A DNA stretch of 64,000 nt from Maribacter halichondriae. GTDB lineage: Bacteria > Bacteroidota > Bacteroidia > Flavobacteriales > Flavobacteriaceae. How positions within the stretch are numbered: position 1 is the stretch's first letter; every line of letters begins with the position of its first letter. The DNA lies in NCBI RefSeq assembly GCF_027474825.1, contig NZ_CP107030.1, forward strand, positions 2,796,529-2,860,528, written 5' to 3'. Made by a program: the position numbers and the translations under genes. Shown in pieces: positions 56,872 to 64,000 of this stretch. Under the pieces are notes generated by a model. The model worked only from the letters and a program-made list of their open reading frames with translations, did no database searches and was not told where the DNA came from.

Positions 56872-58125
56872 CTAAAAGACGACCATCCAAAAATAAATCA
56901 ATGAAAAGACAGAGAGAAATACAATGCCCATATAGGTAAGTATCTGTAGCCCTTTTTTAGGGCGGTGAGCTCTGGGCAAATCATCGCTCATTACATTTTT
57001 CAAGTTCATATACCCAATAATCGGGGCCACTACAAAAGATACGAAGGTCGCTAGTGCGACCAGTTGGCCCATATTGGCCGCGAAGGCGGCTACCACAACA
57101 AAATTGACCAAGGCCAAGACTATTACCCCGGTTGCGAAATAACCTCTCTTACCGGTCATTGTAACCTTCGGGTTTAACAAGTCGATAATATCCAATGCTA
57201 CCCTTGTCACCGCATCATGTGCGGTCATACAGGTGCTGAACATGGTCGCAAATGCCGACACGGCAATAAAGATATAGGCCCAAGAACCAATATGGGTAGT
57301 AAATAGATTGACGACCTGATCTGCGAATGTTACCGCATTTCCGCTCAGTTCGGTGCCGGTGCCATACAGGGTGAACCAGCCAATTATTAAGAAGAAAATA
57401 GCTAACAAGGCTGTCATGAAATAACCGATATTGAATTCTTGAAGCGATTCGCGTAAAGATGGCTTTTGCTTTTGGGTCTTCCATTTCTCAATGCTCCAAA
57501 GGCTGACCCAGCTTGAGGCTTCAACGGTAGTGGGCATCCACCCCATCAATCCTATTAAAAAAAGGATTCCCATTTCGTTGAAAATAGGAGTAGGGGTGAA
57601 GCCTTCGACTTCCGCGACCTGCCCCCGAAACATCACAAGCGCAGTCGTTACGATCAGGGCAATGAATAATATCGCGACCACAAATTTGAGTGAAATCTCC
57701 AAAAACCGATACTTTCCTATGATCAATAAAGCACTTATAAAGGCAAAAAGTCCCAATGCCACCAAGCTTATCGAGATATCTGTTATTTTAAACAGGTTGA
57801 TGAAAAGTCCTGCAGTCACGGTATACAAGGCGGCTAAAATGGTAAAGGTAGTTACCAGTGTGATTGCTGCATAGAACCATAGATAGCCCTTGCCGCGATT
57901 AAGGTATCCCTCGATAAGCGTTTTGTTGGTTACGTTAGTATAACGCACCCCGAACTCAAAGAAAGGATACTTAAAAACGTTCGCAAGAATTATCGGAATG
58001 ACCATGATCCAACCGTATTGCGCCCCGGCTTTGGTAGAAAGTACCAAATGGGAAGTGCCTATGGCCATACTCGCGAAGAGGAGACCTGGCCCTAAATTCT
58101 TTAAAAATGTTTTGGTTTTTGACAT
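56872..58125 (-). CDS. Nramp-related metal transporter with an altered metal site
   Basis: This is an inner-membrane transporter of the Nramp superfamily, 417 aa with about 11 helices. Helix 1 reads GPGLLFASMAIGTSHLVLSTKAGAQYGW. The canonical metal-binding DPGN is replaced by GTSH. Helix 6 reads GWMPTTVEASSWVSLW, so Met and Pro of the usual MPH are kept but His is lost. Global features (STKAGAQYGWIMVIPIILANV, MTAHDAVTRVALDI) still place it in the superfamily. The loss of Asp and Asn suggests a different substrate or coupling ion. The gene is intact, and its Met at 58125 starts a normal N-terminus. Confidence 0.85.
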   Translation of the reverse strand: MSKTKTFLKNLGPGLLFASMAIGTSHLVLSTKAGAQYGWIMVIPIILANVFKYPFFEFGVRYTNVTNKTLIEGYLNRGKGYLWFYAAITLVTTFTILAALYTVTAGLFINLFKITDISISLVALGLFAFISALLIIGKYRFLEISLKFVVAILFIALIVTTALVMFRGQVAEVEGFTPTPIFNEMGILFLIGLMGWMPTTVEASSWVSLWSIEKWKTQKQKPSLRESLQEFNIGYFMTALLAIFFLIIGWFTLYGTGTELSGNAVTFADQVVNLFTTHIGSWAYIFIAVSAFATMFSTCMTAHDAVTRVALDIIDLLNPKVTMTGKRGYFATGVIVLALVNFVVVAAFAANMGQLVALATFVSFVVAPIIGYMNLKNVMSDDLPRAHRPKKGLQILTYMGIVFLSVFSLIYFWMVVF

Positions 58126-58227
58126 GGTGTGTCGGTTATCCTTTCGAAAATAGGAAATTTTTCACTTGCTTTTTCTTGATTGGTTTATAGGTATTTTCAA
58201 AAAATCGGCGGGTAAATCGTAAAAGGG

Positions 58228-58861
58228 CTACCTAATTTCGATTTTATCCCCATAAAACTTAGGTTGCGTATTGAACGTGAGGTCGATAAACACTTTAACC
58301 CGGGCAAAATATTCTCGAAATTGAACTTTGAACCCCTGTTGTCCTGAAATATCCTTGGCATTAAATCCAATGGCTTTTAGACCTTTTTTTTCGGCGAGAT
58401 AGATGGCACGTTCATTATGGAATTTTTGTGAAATTACGGTAACCTCTTCCAGTCCGAAGACTTCCTTCGCGCGAACCATAGAGTCCAAAGTCCGAAAACC
58501 GGCATAGTCCAAGAATATCTTGTCTTCGGGAATGCCGCCTTGGACCAAGTCTTTTTTGATGGTCGTCGGTTCATTATAATATACCGTGCCGTTATCACCG
58601 CTGACCAAAATAAAATTGACCTTATCGGCCTTGAAAAGGGCGACCGCTGCGTCAATGCGATAGGTATAATAGGGATTGGGCAGCCCGCCGATCAATTTTT
58701 TTGAGGTGCCTAGAACGAGTCCTACATTTTTTTGGAATCTGTTCAATATCGGAAAAGGTCTTTCCCTCTGCGGAAGAATCAATGGTATAATTGCAAAGAA
58801 GTATGATTAAAAGCGGTATCGCAATGAGCAAACCCAATATTTTTAGGTACTTCTTTTTCAT
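58228..58861 (-). CDS. sanA: SanA/YdcF-type envelope protein (frame broken at 58727)
   Basis: This is a membrane-anchored periplasmic protein of the SanA branch (DUF218), which affects vancomycin exclusion at high temperature in enterobacteria. The N-terminal anchor (MKKKYLKILGLLIAIPLLIILL) and the linker ending EQIPKK are in one frame. The DUF218 domain continues in another with VGLVLGTSKKLIGGLPNPYYTYR, SGDN, YNEPTTIKKDL and DYAGFRTLDSMVRAKEVF, all SanA hallmarks. They join in a T7 run on the plus strand (58727-58733). Six or nine bases there would restore about 210 aa, the normal size. CAAAGGTA at 58881-58888 is a minus-strand -7 box without a clear -33 element. Confidence 0.88.
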
Positions 58862-59148
58862 TTGGCCTGACACACTTGAACAAAGGTAGTTAAAAGGCGG
58901 ATAGTATTTCTAGCATCCTTTGAACAAAAGGAAAAGACCATGACCCTATCAAAATTCACTTTTACGCAGTTGGTTTTCAGATGGAATTTGTTCCGATTTT
59001 TATTGTAATTTATCCAATCAAAAATTATCCGCACACATAATTATCAGATAAGGGAACAACGTTGTGCAAATCTAAATATTTGTCTATCAAGCAATCGAAA
59101 TCTCCTGAGGCATTCAATTTACCGTATAATGGAAAAAGTAACAACCAG

Positions 59149-60957
59149 ATGAAAAGAACTAGTATACTATGCCTATTGTTTTTAGCTACCGCTCCGATAA
59201 TGGCTCAATGGAAACCTGCAGGAAATAAAATTAAGACCGCTTGGGCCGAAAAAATAGATCCTGACAATGTGTTAGGCGAATATCCACGCCCAATTATGGA
59301 ACGTGCAGAATGGAAAAACCTGAACGGACTTTGGGACTATGCCATACGTTCATATGGTGAAGTGTGGCCCGAAAAATTTGATGGAAAGATTTTGGTGCCG
59401 TTTGCAGCGGAATCAAGTCTATCGGGAGTAAAGAAAGAGGTCGGGGCCAAAAATGAGCTGTGGTACCGAACGACTTTTGAAATCCCTTCAGACTGGAACG
59501 GAAAAAACGTATTACTCCATTTTGGTGCGGTCGATTGGAAATCTGATATCTGGATCAACGATATCAAGGTAGGTTCGCATTCTGGCGGATATACGCCTTT
59601 CTCTTTTGATATCACTCCTTTTCTAACCGAAGGTTCGCAACAGCTAATGGTTCGGGTCTGGGACCCGACGAATGAAGGTCCACAGCCCAGGGGCAAACAA
59701 GTCAAAGAACCTAAGGGTATTTGGTACACTCCGGTTACAGGTATTTGGCAAACGGTCTGGTTGGAACCTGTGAATGAACGCCGAATAGAATCGTTGGGCA
59801 TACTGTCCGATATTGACCATAATACTATTACCATTACCCCTGAGACAATCGGAACATTGTACGGAGATATTGTTGAGGTTGCCGTGATGGATGGAGCATC
59901 AATGATTGCAACAGCAAAGTCCGCAATTGGGCAGCCTTTGGAAATCACCTTGAACGCACCTAAGCTCTGGTCGCCCGAATCTCCTTTTTTATATGATATA
60001 GAAGTAAAATTAATGTCGAAAGGAAAAGTTTTGGATGAACTACAAAGCTATTTCGCCATGCGCAAGATCAGTATGAAACGTGATCAATTTGGAATTGTAA
60101 GGATGCAATTGAACAATAAGGATTATTTTCAATACGGCACCTTGGACCAAGGTTGGTGGCCCGACGGACTGTACACCGCGCCTACAGATGAAGCTTTGGC
60201 CTACGACATCGAAAAAACGAAAGAATACGGGTTTAACATGATACGCAAGCATGTAAAGGTCGAGCCGGCACGTTGGTATACCCATTGCGATCGCTTAGGA
60301 ATTTTGATTTGGCAAGATATGCCCAACGGTGACGGGGGCAATGGTTGGCAAGCGAGAAAGTACCATGACGGTGCTGAATTCAAACGTTCCGGAGAATCGG
60401 AGCAAATCTATCGAAAGGAATGGAAGGCAATCATGGATTATCTGTATTCGAACCCGAGTATTGTGGTTTGGGTGCCTTTTAATGAAGCTTGGGGGCAGTT
60501 CAAAACAGAGGAAATGACCGAATGGACCAAAACCTATGACCCAAGTCGTTTGGTGAATTCCGCCAGTGGTGGCAACCATTTTCAAACGGGCGATATTTTG
60601 GACCTCCATAATTATCCCGAGCCCGAATTATACCTATATGACGCCAACCGAGTGAACGTTCTTGGCGAATACGGGGGTATCGGATTGCCGTTGGAAGGAC
60701 ATCTGTGGCGCGAGGGAGATAATTGGGGATACATCAAATTCAAGAATTCTAAAGAAACCACGACGGAGTATGTAAAATATGCCAGAATGCTGAAAAACAT
60801 GGTGAAGGCTGGATTCTCAGGAGCAATCTATACCCAAACCACTGATGTCGAAGGTGAGGTAAACGGACTCATGACTTATGATCGTAAAGTTGATAAGTTG
60901 AATGTTGCCAAGGTTAGAAAGGCCAATCAAGAGGTGATCGATATGCTTAAAAATTAA
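59149..60957 (+). CDS. secreted glycoside hydrolase family 2 enzyme
   Basis: This is a predicted exported beta-glycosidase of the GH2 superfamily, 602 aa, with a signal peptide (MKRTSILCLLFLATAPIMAQ). The N-terminal sandwich (about 50-185) has ELWYRTTFEIPSDWNGKNVLLHFGAVDWKSDIWIN, followed by an Ig-like domain (about 195-300) and a TIM barrel. The acid/base Glu is in VPFNEAWGQF and the likely nucleophile in NVLGEYGG. It is closer to the beta-galactosidase/beta-glucuronidase-like branch of marine Bacteroidota than to LacZ, and the exact substrate cannot be read from sequence. The frame opens at 59062; the ATG at 59149 gives the signal peptide. Confidence 0.9.
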   Translation: MKRTSILCLLFLATAPIMAQWKPAGNKIKTAWAEKIDPDNVLGEYPRPIMERAEWKNLNGLWDYAIRSYGEVWPEKFDGKILVPFAAESSLSGVKKEVGAKNELWYRTTFEIPSDWNGKNVLLHFGAVDWKSDIWINDIKVGSHSGGYTPFSFDITPFLTEGSQQLMVRVWDPTNEGPQPRGKQVKEPKGIWYTPVTGIWQTVWLEPVNERRIESLGILSDIDHNTITITPETIGTLYGDIVEVAVMDGASMIATAKSAIGQPLEITLNAPKLWSPESPFLYDIEVKLMSKGKVLDELQSYFAMRKISMKRDQFGIVRMQLNNKDYFQYGTLDQGWWPDGLYTAPTDEALAYDIEKTKEYGFNMIRKHVKVEPARWYTHCDRLGILIWQDMPNGDGGNGWQARKYHDGAEFKRSGESEQIYRKEWKAIMDYLYSNPSIVVWVPFNEAWGQFKTEEMTEWTKTYDPSRLVNSASGGNHFQTGDILDLHNYPEPELYLYDANRVNVLGEYGGIGLPLEGHLWREGDNWGYIKFKNSKETTTEYVKYARMLKNMVKAGFSGAIYTQTTDVEGEVNGLMTYDRKVDKLNVAKVRKANQEVIDMLKN

Positions 60958-61337
60958 TATCGTTGATACCAATAATAAATTCCTCCGGAATGGACACTAT
61001 CGCTGGAACGGATGCGGGGTTTTTGAACTTCTAATATTTATCCGGGATTCGCATTGCTTGAAGAACTAAAAATATATGTCGATGGTGGGCTAAGCCCCTT
61101 GGAAGCCTAGCAAGCATCTTTGGTAAACGGACCAAAATTCTTTGGACATCGGATAAATACGGATCTGTTGAGGCTGGTAACAAGGCCGATTTACTTCTTT
61201 CAAACTCCAATCCCTTGATAAACATAGAGGCAACCAGCGATATTTTTATATTGGTCAGACAAGGGCAGGCCTTCACAAAACAAGATTTAAATAGTTTTTT
61301 ATCAGGTTTAGCGGAAATAAATTCGAGTGAGCAATAG
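60958..61337 (+). pseudogene. C-terminal remnant of an amidohydrolase
   Basis: Translated pieces match the C-terminal end of an imidazolonepropionase/dihydroorotase-like amidohydrolase. They are AGTDAG near 61003-61020, GFALLEELKIYVDGGLSPLEA before an in-frame TAG, QASLVNGPKFFG after it, then in another frame DKYGSVEAGNKADLLLSNSNPL and the end at 61337. There are stops at 61032 and at the TAG plus a frame change, and the whole N-terminal part with the metal-binding HxH is missing. It begins right after the GH2 stop. This looks like a decayed fragment rather than assembly error alone. Confidence 0.65.
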
Positions 61338-61393
61338 AGCCGTTCTTTGCGCACTCGAATTATTGCTACCTGTACTTCGAAGGGTTTAGGTTA

Positions 61394-61615
61394 TCAGTTC
61401 TTAGCACCCGTATTTTTCATCGGGCAAGTACTGATTCCGAAAGGTGCGTACAACGGACAAAAACTGATAAAGCTTGTCAAAAGAAATACGCCTGCCAGTA
61501 CCAATAACACTATTCCCAAAGTTCCTGTAAGTGTTCCTGTAAAATACAATACTCCGACGATTGCGGCGATAATGAATCGAATGATTCGATCTGTATTACC
61601 CATGTTTTTTTTCAT
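61394..61615 (-). CDS. DUF2892 (YgaP-like) inner-membrane protein
   Basis: This 73-aa protein has two hydrophobic helices (about 11-29 and 31-49) and the diagnostic CPLYAPFGISTCP segment between conserved cysteines, as in the membrane domain of YgaP. In Bacteroidota it is often near Crp/Fnr regulators and rhodanese genes, and a sulfur or redox role is suspected. Here it is followed upstream by a 31-aa peptide gene and then a Crp/Fnr gene on the same strand, so they may form one unit. Confidence 0.85.
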   Translation of the reverse strand: MKKNMGNTDRIIRFIIAAIVGVLYFTGTLTGTLGIVLLVLAGVFLLTSFISFCPLYAPFGISTCPMKNTGAKN

Positions 61616-61626
61616 GTCAATATATT

Positions 61627-61722
61627 TTAGTTAGACAATTTTTGAAAGACCAGAACAATACCCGAGACCGCTACTATGCAGATCAGGCACACCCATAAAA
61701 ATTGGAATACTTTCTTGCTCAT
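61627..61722 (-). CDS. 31-aa single-helix membrane micro-protein
   Basis: The ATG at 61722 opens a 31-codon frame that starts MSKKVFQFLWVCLICIVAV, has one hydrophobic helix (about 6-26) and ends in a basic/polar tail. It sits between the Crp/Fnr gene and the DUF2892 gene on the same strand, with short gaps. The composition, clean start and operon location support it, but such a short frame can occur by chance. Function unknown; it may be a small partner of the DUF2892 protein. Confidence 0.5.
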   Translation of the reverse strand: MSKKVFQFLWVCLICIVAVSGIVLVFQKLSN

Positions 61723-61782
61723 GTTTTTCTTTTTATCAAAGGTAATTAGGTAATTTTAGCTGTGCTGTGACCGTAGTCACAG

Positions 61783-62397
61783 CTACAAAATTTCGATACC
61801 GTTGGCATGTTGTTTGACCAATCCTTCAATCTCCAGTTTCTTCATTACTCTACTTATGACTTCCCTTACCGTTCCCAATTCATTGGCTAGCTGTTGGTGC
61901 GAGATTTTAAGTGGATTCTCATTTCTAACGGAAATTTTTGTCTTCAAATGGTCGTACAATCTCTGGTCCATCTTATTGAAAAGTACATCGTGTATCGTAT
62001 CTAGAAGTTCGCTGTAACGTTGTTTGTATTGTTGAAAGAAAAGCGTGTTGATGTCCGGAAATTGCTCAATCCATGTTGAAACTTTATCGACCGGTAATAA
62101 TAAGGCTGTGGTATCTTCTTCGGTTTCGGCAAAAACCTGGCTAGGTTCATTTTTTATGCTGGCCGAAAAGGACATGATGCAACTTTCATCAGGACGTATG
62201 TAGTATAACAACAGTTCCCTATCATCATAACGCGTATATACTTTTATCAAGCCTTTTAATACAATGGGAATGACTTTTATAAATTGTCCCTCACGTAATA
62301 TTTGGGTGTTCTTTGGAATTTCCTTTAAAATCGATTCCTCTTCTATCCGCGATATAAGCTCTGGGTTTAGATAGGAAAGTGATTTTGAAATATTCAT
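61783..62397 (-). CDS. Crp/Fnr-family transcriptional regulator
   Basis: This 204-aa transcription factor has a cyclic-nucleotide-binding-like domain (about 25-125, with ILREGQFIKVIPIVLKGLIKVY and DESCIMSFSASIKNEPSQVFAETEEDT). A helix-turn-helix follows (about 160-204; SHQQLANELGTVREVISRVMKKLE, the recognition helix). It lacks the Fnr Fe-S cysteine set, with only one cysteine, so it senses something other than oxygen via Fe-S. It lies upstream of the micro-protein and DUF2892 genes, its probable local targets. No clear TAnnTTTG box was found before it. Confidence 0.88.
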   Translation of the reverse strand: MNISKSLSYLNPELISRIEEESILKEIPKNTQILREGQFIKVIPIVLKGLIKVYTRYDDRELLLYYIRPDESCIMSFSASIKNEPSQVFAETEEDTTALLLPVDKVSTWIEQFPDINTLFFQQYKQRYSELLDTIHDVLFNKMDQRLYDHLKTKISVRNENPLKISHQQLANELGTVREVISRVMKKLEIEGLVKQHANGIEIL

Positions 62398-62440
62398 AAT
62401 GACATGAGGTTTTTACATAAGACACAATAAATATAGAAAT

Positions 62441-62468
62441 TAAAACCGCCCCAATTTGCCTTGGGGCA
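62441..62468 (-). terminator. probable terminator of the short lipoprotein gene
   Basis: GCCCCAA (62449-62455) and TTGGGGC (62462-62468) form a 7-bp stem. On the minus strand GGTTTTAATT follows. It lies downstream of the lipoprotein gene ending at 62578. Confidence 0.55.
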
Positions 62469-62577
62469 GTTCATCAAAAACCTTTCTTTTTCATATAGGG
62501 AACTTTAAAGAAAGGCAAACACCAAAACAAAGAGAACCGGCAATCTTCTTGGGGGCCAACTCTGCCTCTGGCCAAGT

Positions 62578-63060
62578 CTAGTTCTTTTCAAAGGTCAATG
62601 TATCCGTCCCTCCATTTCCACCGCTAACATCAATTAGCATAATTTTGACATCGTTACGAGAAACAATTTCCCAATCATCGCTCAGTTCGTTAAAGCTTGC
62701 AGGCTCAGCAAAAAAGATGTTAAAGTCAATATCATCGCTGCTGTCATCATTGCTATCATCATCGCTGCTGTTACTACTATCATCGGTTATAGACCATGTG
62801 CCATTTATCGTGGTGGAGCCATTTTCGGCGATCAACTTGCCATCCGCATTAAACGAAAAACCGTAACCGTTAAAATCACTGGTTTCATCGCTTCCCGAGT
62901 CGATAAAACTTGTTATGCGCCATGCGCCGGTAGTTACAAGATTGGTAACCTGTTGAATTTCAATTTGGTTATCGACAGAGCCAGTATCGTCACCTTTCTC
63001 ACAAGATAGAAACACAAATGCTACAAGTGCCATCGTTTTAATTAGACTATTGTTCTTCAT
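62578..63060 (-). CDS. short lipocalin-like lipoprotein
   Basis: This 160-aa lipoprotein has lipobox FLSC (Cys20). The N-terminal half (about 40-95, GAWRITSFIDSGSDETSDFNGYGFSFNADG) and the C-terminal half (about 110-160, DIDFNIFFAEPASFNELSDDWEIVSRNDV...GGNGGTDTLTFEKN) are joined by a Ser/Asp/Asn linker. They look like two halves of one small beta-barrel, lipocalin-like domain. Both halves recur in the neighbouring longer gene, which has an extra domain between them. The frame begins at 63102, but the Met at 63060 gives the signal peptide. Function unknown. Confidence 0.8.
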   Translation of the reverse strand: MKNNSLIKTMALVAFVFLSCEKGDDTGSVDNQIEIQQVTNLVTTGAWRITSFIDSGSDETSDFNGYGFSFNADGKLIAENGSTTINGTWSITDDSSNSSDDDSNDDSSDDIDFNIFFAEPASFNELSDDWEIVSRNDVKIMLIDVSGGNGGTDTLTFEKN

Positions 63061-63073
63061 GGAAATTATTTTA

Positions 63074-63119
63074 AAACCTGTTAGCATAAAATTTAAAAGC
63101 ACTTTATGCTAACAGGTTT
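63074..63119 (-). terminator. perfect 17-bp hairpin between the two lipoprotein genes
   Basis: AAACCTGTTAGCATAAA (63074-63090) and its exact complement (63103-63119) flank a 12-base loop. On the minus strand four Ts follow the stem. It ends the long lipoprotein gene and lies only 14 bases before the start of the short one, so it could also act as an attenuator or stability element. Confidence 0.75.
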
Positions 63120-63125
63120 ATGTGA

Positions 63126-64000
63126 TTATTGCTTTTCAAAGGTCAACAAGTCAGTTCCACCATTTCCCCCACTCACATGTTTGAGTTCGATTTTAGAAGC
63201 GGTATGTGAAATGATATCCCAATCTTCAGTAAGTTCCGCAAAGTCTGCTGGGGAAGGGAAGAAGATATTAAAATCGATATCGCCTGAAGTGCTCCCAGAG
63301 GAAGAACCGCCTGAGAAATTACCTATGGTGCAATTATTCTTAAATCGTAAACGATCATCACCACCGATGCGCATATCAACTTTCGATTCGCCATTTTCCA
63401 ATTCGATTTCATGAAGTGTCCAAGTGGCCTCCAAATCACTTATGTCAGTAATCGTCAACACCACCTGAATATTATTGCCGCTTCCTGATGCTGACCACGT
63501 TCCCGAATAATCATTATTATTCCATGATACGCTCATGGTGCCGTCTGCTGAGAAGTCAAAACTGTATCCGTTCAAATTATCTTCCAAGTCGTTGTCATTC
63601 AGCTCAAGCTTGTCAACATACCAGCCCGAACATGCAGTCAATACATCCGTCAACTGTGAAACGCTGCAATTGTTACAATCGTCATTAGAGTTGTCATCGT
63701 TTGAACTACTGCTAGAGCTATCATCGTTTGAACTACTGCTGCTTGAATCATCATTGGAGTTGCTGTCTATGGTAATCGACCAAGTACCTGTTTCTGTAGT
63801 ACTTCCATAATCCGCCACCAAACTTCCGTCCGAATTGAATGAGAATCCATAGCCCGTGAAATCGCCGGTCTCATTTTTGCCCGAATCGATAAAATTGGTA
63901 ATGACCCATGATCCATTAGAAACATTATTGGTAATCGTTTCAACATCTGCCTGAAGGTTCGCAAAATTGTTGCTGTCATCAGCATCTTTGGTACATGCGG
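63126..64000 (-). CDS. long lipocalin-like lipoprotein with an inserted second domain (partial at window edge)
   Basis: The 5' end lies beyond the window, which enters at or near the lipobox Cys (ACTKDADD). The visible part holds a first half-domain (SNGSWVITNFIDSGKNETGDFTGYGFSFNSDG), then a Ser/Asn/Asp-rich linker with near-identical repeats (SNDDSSSSS). A full extra domain follows (CSGWYVDKLELNDNDLEDNLNGYSFDFSADG...RFKNNC), then a Gly/Ser linker and a second half-domain (DIDFNIFFPSPADFAELTEDWDIISH...GGNGGTDLLTFEKQ). The outer halves match the short neighbour gene, so the inner domain looks inserted into it, or lost from the short one. The role is unknown; a surface or periplasmic lipocalin-like fold is inferred. 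Confidence 0.8.
   Translation of the reverse strand, partial: ACTKDADDSNNFANLQADVETITNNVSNGSWVITNFIDSGKNETGDFTGYGFSFNSDGSLVADYGSTTETGTWSITIDSNSNDDSSSSSSNDDSSSSSSNDDNSNDDCNNCSVSQLTDVLTACSGWYVDKLELNDNDLEDNLNGYSFDFSADGTMSVSWNNNDYSGTWSASGSGNNIQVVLTITDISDLEATWTLHEIELENGESKVDMRIGGDDRLRFKNNCTIGNFSGGSSSGSTSGDIDFNIFFPSPADFAELTEDWDIISHTASKIELKHVSGGNGGTDLLTFEKQ

Noticed and set aside
1..64000. tRNA, rRNA, insertion sequence, phage or defence genes
   Set aside because: I looked for conserved RNA cores, transposase or integrase motifs and nuclease or restriction domains in the readable frames and saw none. A covariance-model search would be decisive for small RNAs.

Overview
The window looks like chromosomal DNA of a marine-type flavobacterium (Bacteroidota, Flavobacteriaceae). 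The evidence is sprA with the maeB-ruvA-sprA-gcvH-vanZ-tonB neighbourhood, PorP/SprF proteins, a gliding-motility type C-terminal domain, TAnnTTTG-type -7 promoter boxes, A-rich start regions without Shine-Dalgarno sites, and a moderate-to-low GC content. I see no rRNA, tRNA, CRISPR array, phage or intact insertion sequence. It reads as core and mildly accessory chromosome.

Layout. 0.5-7.7 kb: a Kelch lipoprotein, queG, an SLC45-like sugar transporter, maeB and ruvA. 7.7-16.8 kb: sprA (the type IX secretion translocon), gcvH, a VanZ-like protein and a TonB-like protein, closed by a perfect palindromic terminator. 16.9-17.8 kb: a secreted metallo-hydrolase. 18.0-23.4 kb: a cytochrome oxidase accessory/assembly operon (heme O synthase, two subunit III-type proteins, subunit IV, a cysteine-free periplasmic protein, SCO, DUF420 and a CxxC micro-protein). 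23.5-33.1 kb: a MacAB-TolC-like exporter with four permeases, two adaptors, one ATPase and one outer-membrane channel, built by duplication of a permease-permease-adaptor block. 33.2-43.3 kb: tsaB, two paralogous secreted proteins of unknown function, mscS, a YyaL-like protein, dodecin, an Nfu-type Fe-S protein, an orphan PorP/SprF protein, and a VWA/DUF4349 pair. 43.5-48.2 kb: a LytS/LytTR-like two-component system, a gamma-carbonic anhydrase-like protein and fabD. 48.3-55.0 kb: a type B T9SS cassette (giant surface protein, PorP/SprF, OmpA-like). 55.0-64.0 kb: a beta-propeller lipoprotein, an Nramp-like transporter, SanA, a GH2 glycosidase, an amidohydrolase remnant, a DUF2892 protein with a micro-protein and a Crp/Fnr regulator, and two related lipoproteins, the last cut by the window edge.

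A major property of this sequence is that twelve otherwise convincing genes are each interrupted by one to three single-base frame changes (15 in total), many in homopolymer runs and mostly looking like a missing base. Restoring the frame gives normal family lengths in every case. The simplest reading is residual indel error in the assembly, so I annotate these as single reconstructed genes and give the break positions. A minority could be real pseudogenes or slippage sites; the A8 tract in sprA is the one most worth checking.

Functionally, sprA, the PorP/SprF proteins and the CHU_C-type adhesin belong to secretion and surface display. The oxidase cluster and Crp/Fnr-DUF2892 group relate to respiration. 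The exporter cluster is the most unusual architecture. I did not find a clearly new defence or mobile system.
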